Shown here: positions 36,222-45,802 of the stretch, one piece after another
Layout: the number at the start of each line of letters is the position of its first letter
Position numbering within the stretch: position 1 is the stretch's first letter
Assembly (NCBI GenBank): GCA_028285305.1
Contig: JANQPV010000011.1
Coordinates: forward strand, 38,339 to 102,338
Direction of reading: 5' to 3'
DNA from: Alphaproteobacteria bacterium
GTDB lineage: Bacteria > Pseudomonadota > Alphaproteobacteria > SMXP01
Length of the DNA stretch: 64,000 bases
Position numbers and translations under genes: made by a program
The notes under the pieces: model-generated
The model's input: only the letters and a program-made list of their open reading frames with translations
Database searches by the model: none
What the model was told of the DNA's origin: nothing

Positions 36222-36325
36222 CATCCAGTTTAGTGTTACAGAGCTTAATCGACAATCAAGAAAGATGTGACCGCCTCGAAAGACACATCGGCAACACGGT
36301 TCTAGTCGGCTGTTCCAAAAGGTGC

Positions 36326-36697
36326 TCAATTGGGTCGAGGCGCAGGATCAATTTGATCGGTGAGATCTTCAATCCGCTTGGCTGCCGCTTCGAGGATGTC
36401 GGTGACTTTATGTTCGATCGCCGATGACGTTTTGATCGTTTCGTTTTGCGTATCGCGAATCTCTTCGAGCTCTTTTTCCAACGTTTCAACGCGCGCGATC
36501 ATTTCGGAGAGTTCATCGGCAACGACAATGCTGGTGAGGGCGAGCAGGCGCGCATCGCCGATTTGCCCCACGGAATCCACAAGATCTTGCACATGGTTAT
36601 CCACATAGTGGGCCAGTTGGCGAACATGATCTTCCTGTTCGTCCTCACAGGTCACCTTGTACTCTCGGCTATTGATGCTAACGCTGATCTGAGCCAT
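36326..36697 (-). CDS. zapA: Cell division protein ZapA
   Basis: 123 aa that promotes FtsZ bundling. The N-terminal domain reads AQISVSINSREYKVTCEDEQ then EDHVRQLAHYVDNHVQDLVD and GDARLLALTSIVVADELSEM. A C-terminal coiled coil follows (RVETLEKELEEIRDTQNETI; VTDILEAAAKRIEDLTDQID), which mediates tetramer formation. It starts 17 bp after the DUF4164 gene and precedes the 6S RNA. Confidence 0.93.
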   Translation of the reverse strand: MAQISVSINSREYKVTCEDEQEDHVRQLAHYVDNHVQDLVDSVGQIGDARLLALTSIVVADELSEMIARVETLEKELEEIRDTQNETIKTSSAIEHKVTDILEAAAKRIEDLTDQIDPAPRPN

Positions 36698-36714
36698 GCG
36701 CCTTCCTCACAAAT

Positions 36715-37008
36715 TCACGAATTATTGGAGACTTCTCGCGGGTTGTCCTGGCGGAGAATACTCTGAACGTCCTTGATGGCGAGCTCCAACTTCGAAGAGA
36801 TCTCATCCGTCAGACCTTCCAACGCCTTTGAATCGGCTTTCATGGTATCCAGTTCGCCTGCAAGGCGATCTCTATCCTTACTCAGGTTCGCCATGCGCTC
36901 CTCGATTTCCTCTGGAGTTTTGTGGTGTTGCATACGCTCCCTAACTGTGGTTTCAAGCGTGTCGAGGGCATTAAAGAAACGATCGAATGTTGTGTCGAGT
37001 TTGCTCAT
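36715..37008 (-). CDS. DUF4164 coiled-coil protein
   Basis: 97 aa from the MSKLDTTFDRFFNALDTLET start (Met22 of the ORF-track protein). Nearly all of it is predicted coiled coil (TVRERMQHHKTPEEIEERMA; LSKDRDRLAGELDTMKADSK). In alphaproteobacteria this small family sits beside zapA, and an analogous arrangement in other phyla (zapB-like) suggests a role at the division site; this is inference. Start choice rests on codon pattern, since the ribosome site is weak. Confidence 0.8.
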   Translation of the reverse strand: MSKLDTTFDRFFNALDTLETTVRERMQHHKTPEEIEERMANLSKDRDRLAGELDTMKADSKALEGLTDEISSKLELAIKDVQSILRQDNPREVSNNS

Positions 37009-37270
37009 GGAACTCACTGAATTGGCTTGTGTGGGTACTCGAAGTTTGGGTTGGGTTTGGCGGTGTGACACGTCGCTGCATAAGACAGAATCACACCAAC
37101 CCGACTAGAGGATAGGTATGGCCGAAGGTCGGGTCAACGTGTTGCTTGCCTACGTCAAGGATTTGGTGGTGGTTTGAGCAGTATGCGGACTATTTGCACG
37201 AGCGGTTGAGCCATGTGGCGGCCATCAGTTTGGTTTATGTGTGCTGCATTGAACGGAGAAAAGAAACGGT

Positions 37271-39247
37271 ATGCACGTAACTCACCAAAACATGGCAAAT
37301 GCCATTCGCGCGCTTGCTATGGACGCGGTCCAAGCGGCGAAGAGCGGCCATCCGGGCATGCCCATGGGAATTGCCGATGTCGCAACCGTCCTCTTCACAC
37401 AGCACCTTAAGTTCCATCCGCAGGATCCTCAGTGGCCCGACAGAGACCGGTTTGTCTTGTCTGCAGGCCATGGTTCGATGTTGCTGTATGCGGCTTTGCA
37501 CCTGCTTGGATACAAGGATTTCCCACTGGATGAACTCAAGAAGTTTCGTCAATTGGGAAGCGCCACCGCTGGGCACCCCGAATTCGGTGAAGGCGGCGGC
37601 ATAGAAACAACGACGGGGCCGCTTGGGCAGGGACTCGCCACAGCTGTTGGGATGGCTCTGGCGGAACAATTAATGACCTCGCGATTTGGCAGCGACCTGT
37701 TCGATCACCACACCTACGTCATTGCCAGTGATGGCGATCTGATGGAGGGGATCAGCCATGAAGCGATAGCCCTCGCCGGCCACTTGAATTTATCGAAGTT
37801 GATCGTGCTTTTTGATGACAACGGCATCACTATCGATGGTCCTTTATCTCTTTCGGACTCCACTGATCAGCTTAAGCGGTTTGAAGCGTCCGGCTGGTCG
37901 GTCACTTCCATTTCCGGCCACGATCCATCATCGATTGGCGACGCGATCACTGCCGCAAAAAGCCAAGACCGTCCGAGCCTCATCGCCTGCAAAACCACCA
38001 TCGGCTTCGGCTCACCAAACAAATCAGGCAAGGCCTCGTCACACGGTGCGCCTCTTGGACCGGAAGAAGTCGAACTCGTAAGACAAGAACTAAACTGGCC
38101 GTTCCAAGCCTTTGATATCCCTGAAGATATTCGCAACGCGTGGCGCAGCTCAGGCGAACGTTCAAAGCATGCGTATGATAACTGGGCGGACAACTTTTCC
38201 GCTCTGGCCCCTGAGCAGCGGGCAGAATTGGAAAGGGTGCTCACTGGAAAACTGCCGCCGGACTTTAAGAGCCGGATGGAAGAGTGCATCGCGTCGTTAG
38301 CAGATGAGGCACCCAAGATTGCGACGCGGGCGGCATCTCAAAAAGTTCTCGAGGTGGTCAACGGCGCGGTGCCGGAAACCATCGGCGGTTCCGCTGACCT
38401 CACGGGCTCCAACAACACCAATACCAGTCAAACCCCGGTTGTGAATAAGAACGATTTCACAGGCCGTTTCATTCACTTCGGTATTCGCGAGCACGCCATG
38501 GCGGCGGCCATGAATGGCATGGCCCTGCATGGAGGTCTTATACCTTACAGCGGCACCTTTTTGGTGTTCAGCGATTATTGCCGCCCCGCCATTCGGCTAT
38601 CGGCCCTCATGAAACAAAGGGTCATCTACGTGATGACTCACGATTCCATTGGACTAGGCGAAGACGGACCGACCCACCAGCCGGTCGAGCATCTGGCGGC
38701 ATTGCGTGCCATACCCAACCTCAATGTGTTCCGCCCCGCCGATGCGGTCGAAACGGCGGAATGCTGGCAGATCGCCCTTGAGGCTCAAACGACACCAAGC
38801 GTGATTGCGTTGTCGCGCCAAGCCCTTGAACCGGTCAGAGTGCGTCCGGAGCAACAGAACCTCAGCAGTTTTGGGGCTTATGAGGCGCGGCCCTCCACGA
38901 GCGAAGCCAAAGTCAGCTTGTTCGCCACAGGCTCTGAAGTCGCAATCGCACTCAAGGCGAGCGACCTCCTCGAAGGAGAAGGGATCGCAACTCGTGTGGT
39001 GTCCATGCCCTGCTGGGAACTCTTCGAGCAACAGTCTGCTAACTACCGCCAATCTATACTTGGCGCGTCTTCGGTACGAATCGGCGTCGAAGCGGCCGTA
39101 TCTATGGGCTGGGAACGCTATCTTGGCACGGAAGGTGGATTCATCGGCATGACAGGGTTCGGGGCCAGCGCGCCCTACCAGGACGCCTATGATCACTTTG
39201 GCATTACACCCGAAGCAGTCGCTCAAGCCGCCCGAGCGCGCTTGTAA
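37271..39247 (+). CDS. tkt: Transketolase
   Basis: 658 aa. It transfers two-carbon ketol units in the pentose phosphate pathway using thiamine diphosphate. Motifs: [13 protein letters not shown], the ThDP motif [14 protein letters not shown] through [11 protein letters not shown], and the pyrimidine-domain [26 protein letters not shown] lies before the start. It opens a rightward operon with gap, pgk, fba and thiE; all four upstream enzymes act on triose or sugar phosphates, and ThDP is its own cofactor, which may explain thiE's place. Confidence 0.97.
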   Translation: MHVTHQNMANAIRALAMDAVQAAKSGHPGMPMGIADVATVLFTQHLKFHPQDPQWPDRDRFVLSAGHGSMLLYAALHLLGYKDFPLDELKKFRQLGSATAGHPEFGEGGGIETTTGPLGQGLATAVGMALAEQLMTSRFGSDLFDHHTYVIASDGDLMEGISHEAIALAGHLNLSKLIVLFDDNGITIDGPLSLSDSTDQLKRFEASGWSVTSISGHDPSSIGDAITAAKSQDRPSLIACKTTIGFGSPNKSGKASSHGAPLGPEEVELVRQELNWPFQAFDIPEDIRNAWRSSGERSKHAYDNWADNFSALAPEQRAELERVLTGKLPPDFKSRMEECIASLADEAPKIATRAASQKVLEVVNGAVPETIGGSADLTGSNNTNTSQTPVVNKNDFTGRFIHFGIREHAMAAAMNGMALHGGLIPYSGTFLVFSDYCRPAIRLSALMKQRVIYVMTHDSIGLGEDGPTHQPVEHLAALRAIPNLNVFRPADAVETAECWQIALEAQTTPSVIALSRQALEPVRVRPEQQNLSSFGAYEARPSTSEAKVSLFATGSEVAIALKASDLLEGEGIATRVVSMPCWELFEQQSANYRQSILGASSVRIGVEAAVSMGWERYLGTEGGFIGMTGFGASAPYQDAYDHFGITPEAVAQAARARL

Positions 39248-39298
39248 ATTGGACGAACGCCGCTATAAAGGCGCCAAATCGAATTAAGGAGAGTAGAT

Positions 39299-40306
39299 AT
39301 GGCAGTTCGCGTAGCGATCAACGGATTTGGCCGCATTGGAAGGCTGGTCCTTCGCGGGATCGTAGAATCAGGTCGCAAGGACTTAGAGGTTGTTGGCATC
39401 AACGATCTCGGCTCGGTCGAAGCGAACGCGCATCTTCTCCAATACGACACTGTGCACGGACGGTTCCCGCAAGACGTAAGCTCCGATGAAGGGTCCTTGG
39501 ATTTTGGGACCGGAGCCGTAAAGGTGACCGCAGAACGCGATCCCTCAAAACTACCCTGGAAAGAACTGGATGTTGATGTTGCGCTGGAATGCACGGGTAT
39601 TTTTGCGAGCAAAGAAAAGGCGTCGGCCCATTTAGAGGCCGGCGCGAAACGGGTCCTGGTTTCCGCTCCGGCGTCTGGCGCCGATTTAACGGTGGTTTAT
39701 GGCATCAACCATGACAAATTGAGCCCCGACCATACGGTCGTCTCGAACGCGTCTTGCACCACAAACTGCTTGGCGCCCGTTGCCGCAGTCCTAAACGAAA
39801 CGGTAGGCATTGAACGCGGATATATGACCACGGTGCACGCCTTTACCGGGGACCAGCCCGTTCTCGATACCCTTCACTCTGACCTGCGCCGGGCGCGGGC
39901 GGCGGCGAACAGCATCATTCCCACATCGACCGGCGCCGCCCGGGCTGTGGGGCTGGTCTTGCCCGAACTTGATGGCAAACTCGATGGGACAGCGGTTCGT
40001 GTTCCTGTCCCGAACGTTTCGATGATCGATCTCGTTTTCACACCTGGACGCTCCACAGATCCGGATGAAATCAACAAGGCCATGCGCACGGCTGCCGGGG
40101 GAAAGCTTAAGGGCGTCCTTGAAGTGACCGATGCACCGCTCGTCTCCTCCGACTTTAACCACAACCCGGCGTCTTCGTCGTTCGATACGACCCAAACGCA
40201 GGTGGTTGAGGGAAGTCTTGTTCGTGTGCTGAGTTGGTACGATAATGAATGGGGCTTCGCCAATCGGATGTCCGACACGGCTGTAGCGATCGGCAAGTTG
40301 ATATAA
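39299..40306 (+). CDS. gap: Glyceraldehyde-3-phosphate dehydrogenase
   Basis: 335 aa. It oxidises glyceraldehyde-3-P to 1,3-bisphosphoglycerate. [19 protein letters not shown] is the NAD loop, [17 protein letters not shown] contains the catalytic Cys, and [17 protein letters not shown] is the C-terminal signature. The position after the first strand is Asn-Asp (VVGINDL), the usual NAD-preferring form. TAAGGAGAG gives a strong ribosome site. It starts 51 bp after tkt. Confidence 0.98.
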   Translation: MAVRVAINGFGRIGRLVLRGIVESGRKDLEVVGINDLGSVEANAHLLQYDTVHGRFPQDVSSDEGSLDFGTGAVKVTAERDPSKLPWKELDVDVALECTGIFASKEKASAHLEAGAKRVLVSAPASGADLTVVYGINHDKLSPDHTVVSNASCTTNCLAPVAAVLNETVGIERGYMTTVHAFTGDQPVLDTLHSDLRRARAAANSIIPTSTGAARAVGLVLPELDGKLDGTAVRVPVPNVSMIDLVFTPGRSTDPDEINKAMRTAAGGKLKGVLEVTDAPLVSSDFNHNPASSSFDTTQTQVVEGSLVRVLSWYDNEWGFANRMSDTAVAIGKLI

Positions 40307-40319
40307 GCTTGTTGCCACC

Positions 40320-41519
40320 GTGGCAGAGTTTCGCACCCTTGACGACCTAACGGACGCAACCGGCAAGACCGTCCTTGTGCGGGTGGACTTCAATGTCCCA
40401 CTCGCCGATGGCCGGGTGACGGACGCGACACGCATCGAGCGCACATTGCCCACGATTGAGCAATTGCGCAACAAAGGTGCGAAAGTCGTCCTGATGACGC
40501 ATATGGGGCGGCCCAAAGGTCAGGTCGATCCTCAGTACTCTGTTGAACAGCTGGTTCCGGAGTTGGACAAAAGACTGGGTACCGTCAAATTCGCCTCCGA
40601 TTGTGTCGGCGAGGAAGCATCCTCGGCCGTCGCGGCCCTTGCGCAAGGCGACGTGTTGATTCTTGAGAATCTTAGGTTTCACAAGGAAGAAGAGAAAAAC
40701 GGCGGGGATTTTGTGGCGGCCCTCGCGGCTCTGGGCGATATCTACGTGAACGACGCCTTCGCCACGGCCCACCGGGCCCACGCGAGCACGGAGGGCTTGG
40801 CCCACCACCTGCCTGCCTTTGCCGGACGTACGATGGAAGCCGAGCTGAACGCGCTGGGCGCAGCCTTGTCGGCGCCGAAACGGCCGGTGGCCGCAGTGGT
40901 TGGCGGCGCGAAGGTATCTTCCAAACTGGATCTGCTGAACAATCTCATCAAGAAAGTGGACCACCTCATCATCGGCGGCGGCATGGCCAACACCTTTCTC
41001 GCCGCGCAAGGAAAAAGGGTCGGGGCATCCCTGTGCGAGCATGATCTAACCGAAACGGCCACGTCGATCATGGCAGCGGCCGATGCGGAAAAGTGCGAGA
41101 TTGTGCTGCCCGAGGATGTGGTCGTTGCCCCGGAATTCAAAGCTCATAGCCCTTCGAGGGTGGTCCCCAATGATCAAGTCCAAGATGCTGATATGATCCT
41201 TGATGTGGGTCCGGCAGCCGTTGAAAAGATCGGCGCTGTCGTCGCTCAGTGTAAAACCTTTTTATGGAATGGGCCGCTTGGCGCATTTGAGTTGGAGCCT
41301 TTTGACAAGGGAACGGTTGCAGCCGCCCAAATCGTCGCTGAGGCGACCCAGGCGGGAAGCCTTACATCTGTCGCAGGCGGGGGCGACACTGTGTCTGCCC
41401 TCAATCATGCAGGCGTCGCCGACCACTTCAGCTACGTATCCACCGCTGGCGGCGCATTTTTGGAGTGGATCGAGGGAAAAGAACTGCCGGGCGTGGCTGC
41501 GCTTTCGGCACAAGCGTGA
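40320..41519 (+). CDS. pgk: Phosphoglycerate kinase
   Basis: 399 aa from a GTG start 13 bp after gap, with a poor ribosome site, so translation may be coupled. [20 protein letters not shown] is the N-terminal signature; [39 protein letters not shown] and the nucleotide-binding [16 protein letters not shown] follow. It makes ATP from 1,3-bisphosphoglycerate, or runs backward in gluconeogenesis. Confidence 0.98.
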   Translation: MAEFRTLDDLTDATGKTVLVRVDFNVPLADGRVTDATRIERTLPTIEQLRNKGAKVVLMTHMGRPKGQVDPQYSVEQLVPELDKRLGTVKFASDCVGEEASSAVAALAQGDVLILENLRFHKEEEKNGGDFVAALAALGDIYVNDAFATAHRAHASTEGLAHHLPAFAGRTMEAELNALGAALSAPKRPVAAVVGGAKVSSKLDLLNNLIKKVDHLIIGGGMANTFLAAQGKRVGASLCEHDLTETATSIMAAADAEKCEIVLPEDVVVAPEFKAHSPSRVVPNDQVQDADMILDVGPAAVEKIGAVVAQCKTFLWNGPLGAFELEPFDKGTVAAAQIVAEATQAGSLTSVAGGGDTVSALNHAGVADHFSYVSTAGGAFLEWIEGKELPGVAALSAQA

Positions 41520-41539
41520 CGTGCGTACAGGAGGTCGCA

Positions 41540-42586
41540 ATGACTCAACTTGAAGACATCGCCCAAAAGATGGTGGCGCCCGGCAAGGGCATATTGGCGG
41601 CCGACGAGAGCAGCGGAACGATCAAAAAGCGGTTTGACTCCATCAATGTCGAGTCGACCGAGGAAAACCGTCGTGACTACAGGGAGACCTTGTTTCGCAG
41701 TTCAGAGGCAATGAAGAACTATATCAGCGGGGTCATCCTTTTCGATGAAACGATCCGGCAAAAGGCTGCCGACGGTACGCCGTTGGTCAAGCTTATTGAG
41801 GAGACCGGTTCCATTCCCGGCATCAAGGTCGATGCCGGAGCGAAAGACTTGGCCGGGGCGCCGGGAGAAAAGGTTACGGAAGGCCTGGACGGTTTGCGCG
41901 AACGCCTAAGCGAATACTATGAGTTGGGCGCCCGATTCGCAAAATGGCGTGCGGTGATTGACATCGGACGCAGCGGAGACCGTTCTATTCCCTCCGCATA
42001 CTGCTTGAACGCCAATGCGCATGCGCTCGCAAGATATGCTGCTCTGTGCCAGGAAGCCAATATCGTTCCCATCGTCGAACCTGAGGTTCTGATGGACGGC
42101 GACCACGACGTAGACAGATGTTACGAGGTCACCGAGGCAGGTCTGAAAGCCCTGTACGCTGCTCTTTTCGAACAGAGAGTGAAATTAGAAGGGACGATCT
42201 TGAAGCCGAATATGGTCGTGTCTGGAAAACTGTGCGATCGTCAAGCGTCCGTGGATGAAGTCGCTGAAAAAACACTCACGTGCTTTGCAAGTGCGGTCCC
42301 GGCTGCGGTACCCGGCATCGTGTTTTTGTCCGGCGGCCAATCCGACGAAGAAGCAACGGCCCATCTGGATGCCATTAACAAGGCGAAAGCGGCCTCCGAT
42401 GGCCGCCATCCCTGGGGAATAAGCTTCTCCTACGGCCGTGCGCTGCAAGCGGCACCCCTCAAAGCATGGTCCGGCAAAAGCGAAAACCGGCAAGCAGCAC
42501 AAGCCGCCTTTTCACACCGTGCCCGTATGAACGGCTTGGCCGCTTTGGGCGAATGGTCTGAGGCAAGCGAGGCCGAAGCTGCCTAA
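41540..42586 (+). CDS. fba: Fructose-bisphosphate aldolase, class I
   Basis: 348 aa from the ATG at 41540, preceded by AGGAGG; the ORF track start lies inside pgk. The metal-independent class I type is shown by GKGILAADESSGTIKKRFDS, the Schiff-base Lys in EGTILKPNMVVSGK and the phosphate-binding VFLSGGQSDEEATAHLDAIN. It cleaves fructose-1,6-bisphosphate to the two triose phosphates. It follows pgk by 20 bp and overlaps the likely start of thiE. Confidence 0.97.
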   Translation: MTQLEDIAQKMVAPGKGILAADESSGTIKKRFDSINVESTEENRRDYRETLFRSSEAMKNYISGVILFDETIRQKAADGTPLVKLIEETGSIPGIKVDAGAKDLAGAPGEKVTEGLDGLRERLSEYYELGARFAKWRAVIDIGRSGDRSIPSAYCLNANAHALARYAALCQEANIVPIVEPEVLMDGDHDVDRCYEVTEAGLKALYAALFEQRVKLEGTILKPNMVVSGKLCDRQASVDEVAEKTLTCFASAVPAAVPGIVFLSGGQSDEEATAHLDAINKAKAASDGRHPWGISFSYGRALQAAPLKAWSGKSENRQAAQAAFSHRARMNGLAALGEWSEASEAEAA

Positions 42587-43235
42587 GGCGTCAACCAAAG
42601 AGCGCTGTCGGCTCTATCTGATCTCGCCACCGGAATTCGCACCTGAAGAATTTGGTGACGTTTTCGCGGCGGCGCTGTCAGCAGGCGATGTGGCCTGTTT
42701 CCAACTGCGGCTTAAAGACAGGCCTGACGAAGAGATTTTGGCGGCCGCCGAAAAGCTCATGCCAATTGCGCACGCCAGCGATACAGCGTTCTTAATCAAC
42801 GACCGTCCGGACCTGGCGGCCCTCTCCGGAGCAGACGGCGTGCATATCGGGCAAGAAGATGCATCCTACGAGCAAGCGCGGCAGGCCGTCGGCGAAGACC
42901 GCACCGTGGGCGTGACCTGTCATAACTCGCGTCATCTCGCGATGATTGCGGGAGAGCAGGGCGCGGACTATGTGGCATTTGGCTCTTTCTTTTCGACGAG
43001 CACCAAGACGGTGAGCTACCGGGCGTCCACGGATCTGCTCGAATGGTGGTCGCAATTGTTTGAAGTCCCTTGTGTCGCAATTGGTGGTATAACTACCGAA
43101 AACTGCGATTCGCTTTTGGAATCGGGTGCAGACTTCCTAGCAGTATCGGCCGGAGTTTGGTTGTATCCGGGCGGGGCGGAAGAAGCGGTTCGCCATTTTA
43201 ATGCACGAATGGATGCCCATCATGAAAAAAGTTAA
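42579..43235 (+). CDS. thiE: Thiamine phosphate synthase-like protein, start upstream of the ORF track
   Basis: ThiE couples the thiazole and pyrimidine halves of thiamine. The ORF track starts at a GTG at 42690, but the reading frame stays open upstream and encodes CRLYLISPPEFAPEEFGDVF, the normal ThiE N-terminus. No ATG, GTG or TTG lies in that stretch; a CTG at 42579, inside the end of fba and behind GCGAGG, is the best start (218 aa). Family motifs: LINDRPDLAALSGADGVHIG, GVTCHNSRHLAMIAGEQGAD, VAFGSFFSTSTK, and VAIGGITTENCDSLLESGAD. It is coupled to the triose-phosphate operon. Confidence 0.85.
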   Translation: MPKASTKERCRLYLISPPEFAPEEFGDVFAAALSAGDVACFQLRLKDRPDEEILAAAEKLMPIAHASDTAFLINDRPDLAALSGADGVHIGQEDASYEQARQAVGEDRTVGVTCHNSRHLAMIAGEQGADYVAFGSFFSTSTKTVSYRASTDLLEWWSQLFEVPCVAIGGITTENCDSLLESGADFLAVSAGVWLYPGGAEEAVRHFNARMDAHHEKS

Positions 43236-44307
43236 CTCCGCTCATCAAGCTCTCTTGATAGTGATGTTTGGCGCGCTGGCAGCGGTTTTGATTTTGTCGA
43301 GCGGACTCATAGCCAGAGCCGACGAAGTCAACGCGAGCCTAAAAAAGGGCATCATCGAGTATCGGGCCCAGAACTATTCCGGCGCGCTCAAGATCTTCCG
43401 TGAGTTGGCAAAAAACGGAGAAGAAGAAGCTCAGACTTATCTTGGGCTCATGTACGCAGAAGGACGCGGCATCCAAAAGGACGTTCGCACTGCGCTTGAG
43501 TGGTATCTCAAAGCGGCGCAACAGGGGCAACCCGATGCGCAGTACGCGATCGGCCTGCTCGTACACGTCGGACGCAACGGTGTGAAACGCGATCTTGCAG
43601 TGGCATCGAAATGGTACAAGTTGGCTGCAGACCAGGGCCACAGAGATGCGCTCTTTCAGTTGGGAATGCTGTACACTGATGGATTGGGCGTTGGCCAAGA
43701 CAGCGCCACTGCCGCCAGATACTTTGCCGAGGCCGGCAACCTGGGGCACCGGGACGCCCAGTATAATTTGGGGGTATTTTATATGACGGGCAACGGCGTT
43801 GAGCTGAACGCGCAAAAAGCCGCCGAGTGGTTTGCCAAGGCCGGCATTCAGGGACACGTTGATAGTCAGTACAATCTCGGAATTCTGTTCGGAGGGGACC
43901 TGGGCATCGAACGCAATCCTCAAGAGGCGGTGCGCTGGCTGCAGCTTGCAGCAATGGCAGACCTGGCTGAGGCCCAGTCCGCATTAGGTGTGCATGCCTA
44001 CCAAGGTGATGGCATGGAAAAAAATGAGAAAGATGCCGTTGGTTGGTTCACAAAGGCCGCTGAGCAAGGATTCCCCGAGGCGCAATATTATCTCAGCATG
44101 CTGACGGCGAGAGGTGAGGGAACGGAGCAAAACCTAATAGAGGCCTATAAGTGGTTGTATCTTGCCTTAGCCAAAGGGACGTACAGTGACGAGGTCAACG
44201 ACCTAATGAACTCGTTGAAAGCGTCTCTCGAGTCAAAGTTGACGGACGACGAACTCAAGCTCGCAAAACAAATGGCCGTCGACTGGCGGAACATGCGCGG
44301 CGGCTGA
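43222..44307 (+). CDS. Secreted Sel1-repeat protein
   Basis: 361 aa from the third in-frame ATG, which gives a clean signal peptide (MKKVNSAHQALLIVMFGALA); starts at 43201 and 43213 are also possible. From residue ~50 there are seven or so Sel1/TPR-like repeats of ~36 aa, such as AQTYLGLMYAEGRGIQKDVR, AQYAIGLLVHVGRNGVKRDL, ALFQLGMLYTDGLGVGQDSA, AQYNLGVFYMTGNGVELNAQ and AQYYLSMLTARGEGTEQNLI. Such proteins act as scaffolds, often in envelope or signalling contexts. Its start overlaps the thiE stop. Confidence 0.88.
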   Translation: MKKVNSAHQALLIVMFGALAAVLILSSGLIARADEVNASLKKGIIEYRAQNYSGALKIFRELAKNGEEEAQTYLGLMYAEGRGIQKDVRTALEWYLKAAQQGQPDAQYAIGLLVHVGRNGVKRDLAVASKWYKLAADQGHRDALFQLGMLYTDGLGVGQDSATAARYFAEAGNLGHRDAQYNLGVFYMTGNGVELNAQKAAEWFAKAGIQGHVDSQYNLGILFGGDLGIERNPQEAVRWLQLAAMADLAEAQSALGVHAYQGDGMEKNEKDAVGWFTKAAEQGFPEAQYYLSMLTARGEGTEQNLIEAYKWLYLALAKGTYSDEVNDLMNSLKASLESKLTDDELKLAKQMAVDWRNMRGG

Positions 44308-44368
44308 AACCTTCGTCACACGCGCAAGCTTAGCAACCCATCAAAGCAATCACGGCCGCGCAAGGACC

Positions 44369-44611
44369 TTATTCAAGCTTCGTTCGATCAAACGCTTCGG
44401 GCTCTTGGTCGGGGCCTTGATAATCTCCAATTCCGATAGAGATCGCGTAGCAAGCCAGACGCACGGTGCGCGGAACGGAAACAGGCTTTCCGTCCCGTTC
44501 GCCTTTCTCATAGTATTGGATGATGCGAGGTTTCAGGCCCAGAATTTGCGCAGCTTGTTTTTGCGACAGGCCCAAAGATTTGCGCCATCTCTTAAAGTCC
44601 TTCTTGTCCAT
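44369..44611 (-). CDS. XRE-family DNA-binding protein
   Basis: 80 aa, one helix-turn-helix domain and a short tail. RWRKSLGLSQKQAAQILGLK then PRIIQYYEKGERDGKPVSVP is a Cro/C1-type HTH. The rest (VRLACYAISIGIGDYQG) is a small dimerisation segment. It faces a 51-aa gene over a 224-bp region with four phased palindromes, which it probably binds. It is more like an autonomous small regulator than a phage repressor, since no phage genes are near. Confidence 0.88.
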   Translation of the reverse strand: MDKKDFKRWRKSLGLSQKQAAQILGLKPRIIQYYEKGERDGKPVSVPRTVRLACYAISIGIGDYQGPDQEPEAFDRTKLE

Positions 44612-44714
44612 TTACCCAATCGGCCTTGCGTACACCTCTGAAAAACCGCGCGAACGCGCCGCTCCATAAAGCCCTGAAAACATTTCAGTTTTATGACAGT
44701 TTGGCGTTTGGTCT

Positions 44715-44798
44715 GCACGCCGTGCGCATAAATCTGCACGAAGTGCTTAAAAAAACGCACAAAGTGCATATTTTCTCTTGCCAATATGCACAAAGTGC
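44715..44798. promoter_or_regulatory. Four phased GCAC-N3-GTGC palindromes (XRE operator array)
   Basis: The copies are GCACGCCGTGC (44715-44725), GCACGAAGTGC (44736-44746), GCACAAAGTGC (44757-44767) and GCACAAAGTGC (44788-44798). Start-to-start spacings are 21, 21 and 31 bp, i.e. about two, two and three helical turns, so all sites face the same side of the DNA. They fill the gap between the divergent XRE gene and the 51-aa gene, and the last overlaps the latter's promoter spacer. Confidence 0.85.
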
Positions 44799-44805
44799 GT
44801 ATAGT
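44778..44805 (+). promoter_or_regulatory. Predicted promoter of the 51-aa gene
   Basis: TTGCCA (44778-44783) and TATAGT (44800-44805) are separated by 16 bp, close to sigma-70 consensus. The fourth GCAC-N3-GTGC palindrome lies entirely in the spacer, so regulator binding would block polymerase. The start codon is 30 bp downstream of the -10 box. Confidence 0.65.
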
Positions 44806-44835
44806 AGACTTATGCACAGAAAAACGGAGGCAACA

Positions 44836-44991
44836 ATGCTCAGATTTTTGGTTTACGCCCTACAGTTTGGGCTGGGAGCGCTCAGGGGATCAAAAAATCC
44901 GCACCCTTATCACGGCAATAACAGTGAGAGTGAAAAGCGCGCGTTCGAACGGTCGCGCAAGCGCAGAACGGTTTGGAAACCGGTCCGATAA
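44836..44991 (+). CDS. 51-aa basic small protein under XRE control
   Basis: Translation from the ATG at 44836 gives a short hydrophobic N-terminus (MLRFLVYALQFGLGALRG) and a charged, strongly basic C-terminus (KRAFERSRKRRTVWKPVR), net charge well above +8. ACGGAGG lies 8 bases before the ATG and a good promoter before that. The ORF track shows only a longer, unlikely version starting inside the operator array. It could be a membrane-associated peptide, DNA- or RNA-binding factor, or toxin-like peptide; none is shown. Confidence 0.65.
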   Translation: MLRFLVYALQFGLGALRGSKNPHPYHGNNSESEKRAFERSRKRRTVWKPVR

Positions 44992-45004
44992 AGACGGTTG
45001 AGCT

Positions 45005-45493
45005 CTAGCGGCTGAGCTCAGCAAGGGCGGAGCGGAGCTCCGCAGGTCCAAGTCCCCTCAAATCGAGAGCCGCCATTTTCTTCAGGTGGCTCTCGATCAT
45101 GGCGTAAATCTCTTCGAAATAGGCTTGTTGCTCGTCCAAAGGACCGGTTGCAGTGGCGGGGTCGGGAAATCCCATGTGGACTTGTACAGGATGTCCCGGC
45201 CATATCGGGCAAACTTCTGCCGCCGCATTATCGCAGACAGTAATAACAATATCGACCTCGGGTGCCTCGGGGCCGGAGAATTCATCCCAACTCTTTGACC
45301 GAAATCCAGCCGTGTCGATGCCTTTCGCCCGAAGAACATCGAGAGTGCGCGGATGAACGTCGCCCTTTGGCTGGCTTCCCGCACTGACCGCTTCAAATCT
45401 ACCTTCTCCCACTGAATTGAGAATGGCTTCTGCCATAACGCTGCGCGCCGAGTTTCCGGTACAGAGGACAAGTACTTTGAGCGGACGGGACAT
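45005..45493 (-). CDS. arsC: Arsenate reductase ArsC / low-molecular-weight phosphotyrosine phosphatase fold
   Basis: 162 aa. The P-loop VLVLCTGNSARSVMAEAIL contains the CX5R motif with the nucleophile Cys. IVITVCDNAAAEVCPIWPG provides the further Cys pair used by thiol-linked arsenate reductases, and HMGFPDPATATG holds the general-acid Asp. The cysteines make arsenate reduction more likely than protein phosphatase action. No arsR or arsenite pump gene is adjacent, so arsenic resistance is only inferred. It converges with the 51-aa gene, 13 bp apart. Confidence 0.9.
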   Translation of the reverse strand: MSRPLKVLVLCTGNSARSVMAEAILNSVGEGRFEAVSAGSQPKGDVHPRTLDVLRAKGIDTAGFRSKSWDEFSGPEAPEVDIVITVCDNAAAEVCPIWPGHPVQVHMGFPDPATATGPLDEQQAYFEEIYAMIESHLKKMAALDLRGLGPAELRSALAELSR

Positions 45494-45802
45494 CAGAGTT
45501 TGCTCCTGCAGATTGGTCGATAGGGCTCAATGTTATGCAGTTGCGTGACACTTTTGCTTCAATCCAACGGAAAGACAAACTCCCTCCCAATTTTTGGCTT
45601 CTTTTGAAGGCCTGTCGCACATTGCCAGGCCCACATGCCCTTGATAGGGTCCGCCCGGCGCTAGGGCCCACTTAGTAACCGCCATTCGTGAGAGAAAGAT
45701 GCAAACAAACCGAAACGAGATCGGGCCCAAAGGGTATAATCTGCACAAAGACTCAAACGGGTTGTAAACCATATCTTATTGATTGGCAGGCGAATTGTTT
45801 TA
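45494..45802. other. 309-bp divergent spacer, with a likely promoter for the inositol monophosphatase gene
   Basis: Upstream of arsC on one side and the monophosphatase on the other. A perfect TATAAT box lies at 45735-45740, 62 bp before the monophosphatase ATG, although the -35 is poor (CGAAAC). Small ORFs here have no coding character. No repeats or RNA genes recognised. Confidence 0.45.
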
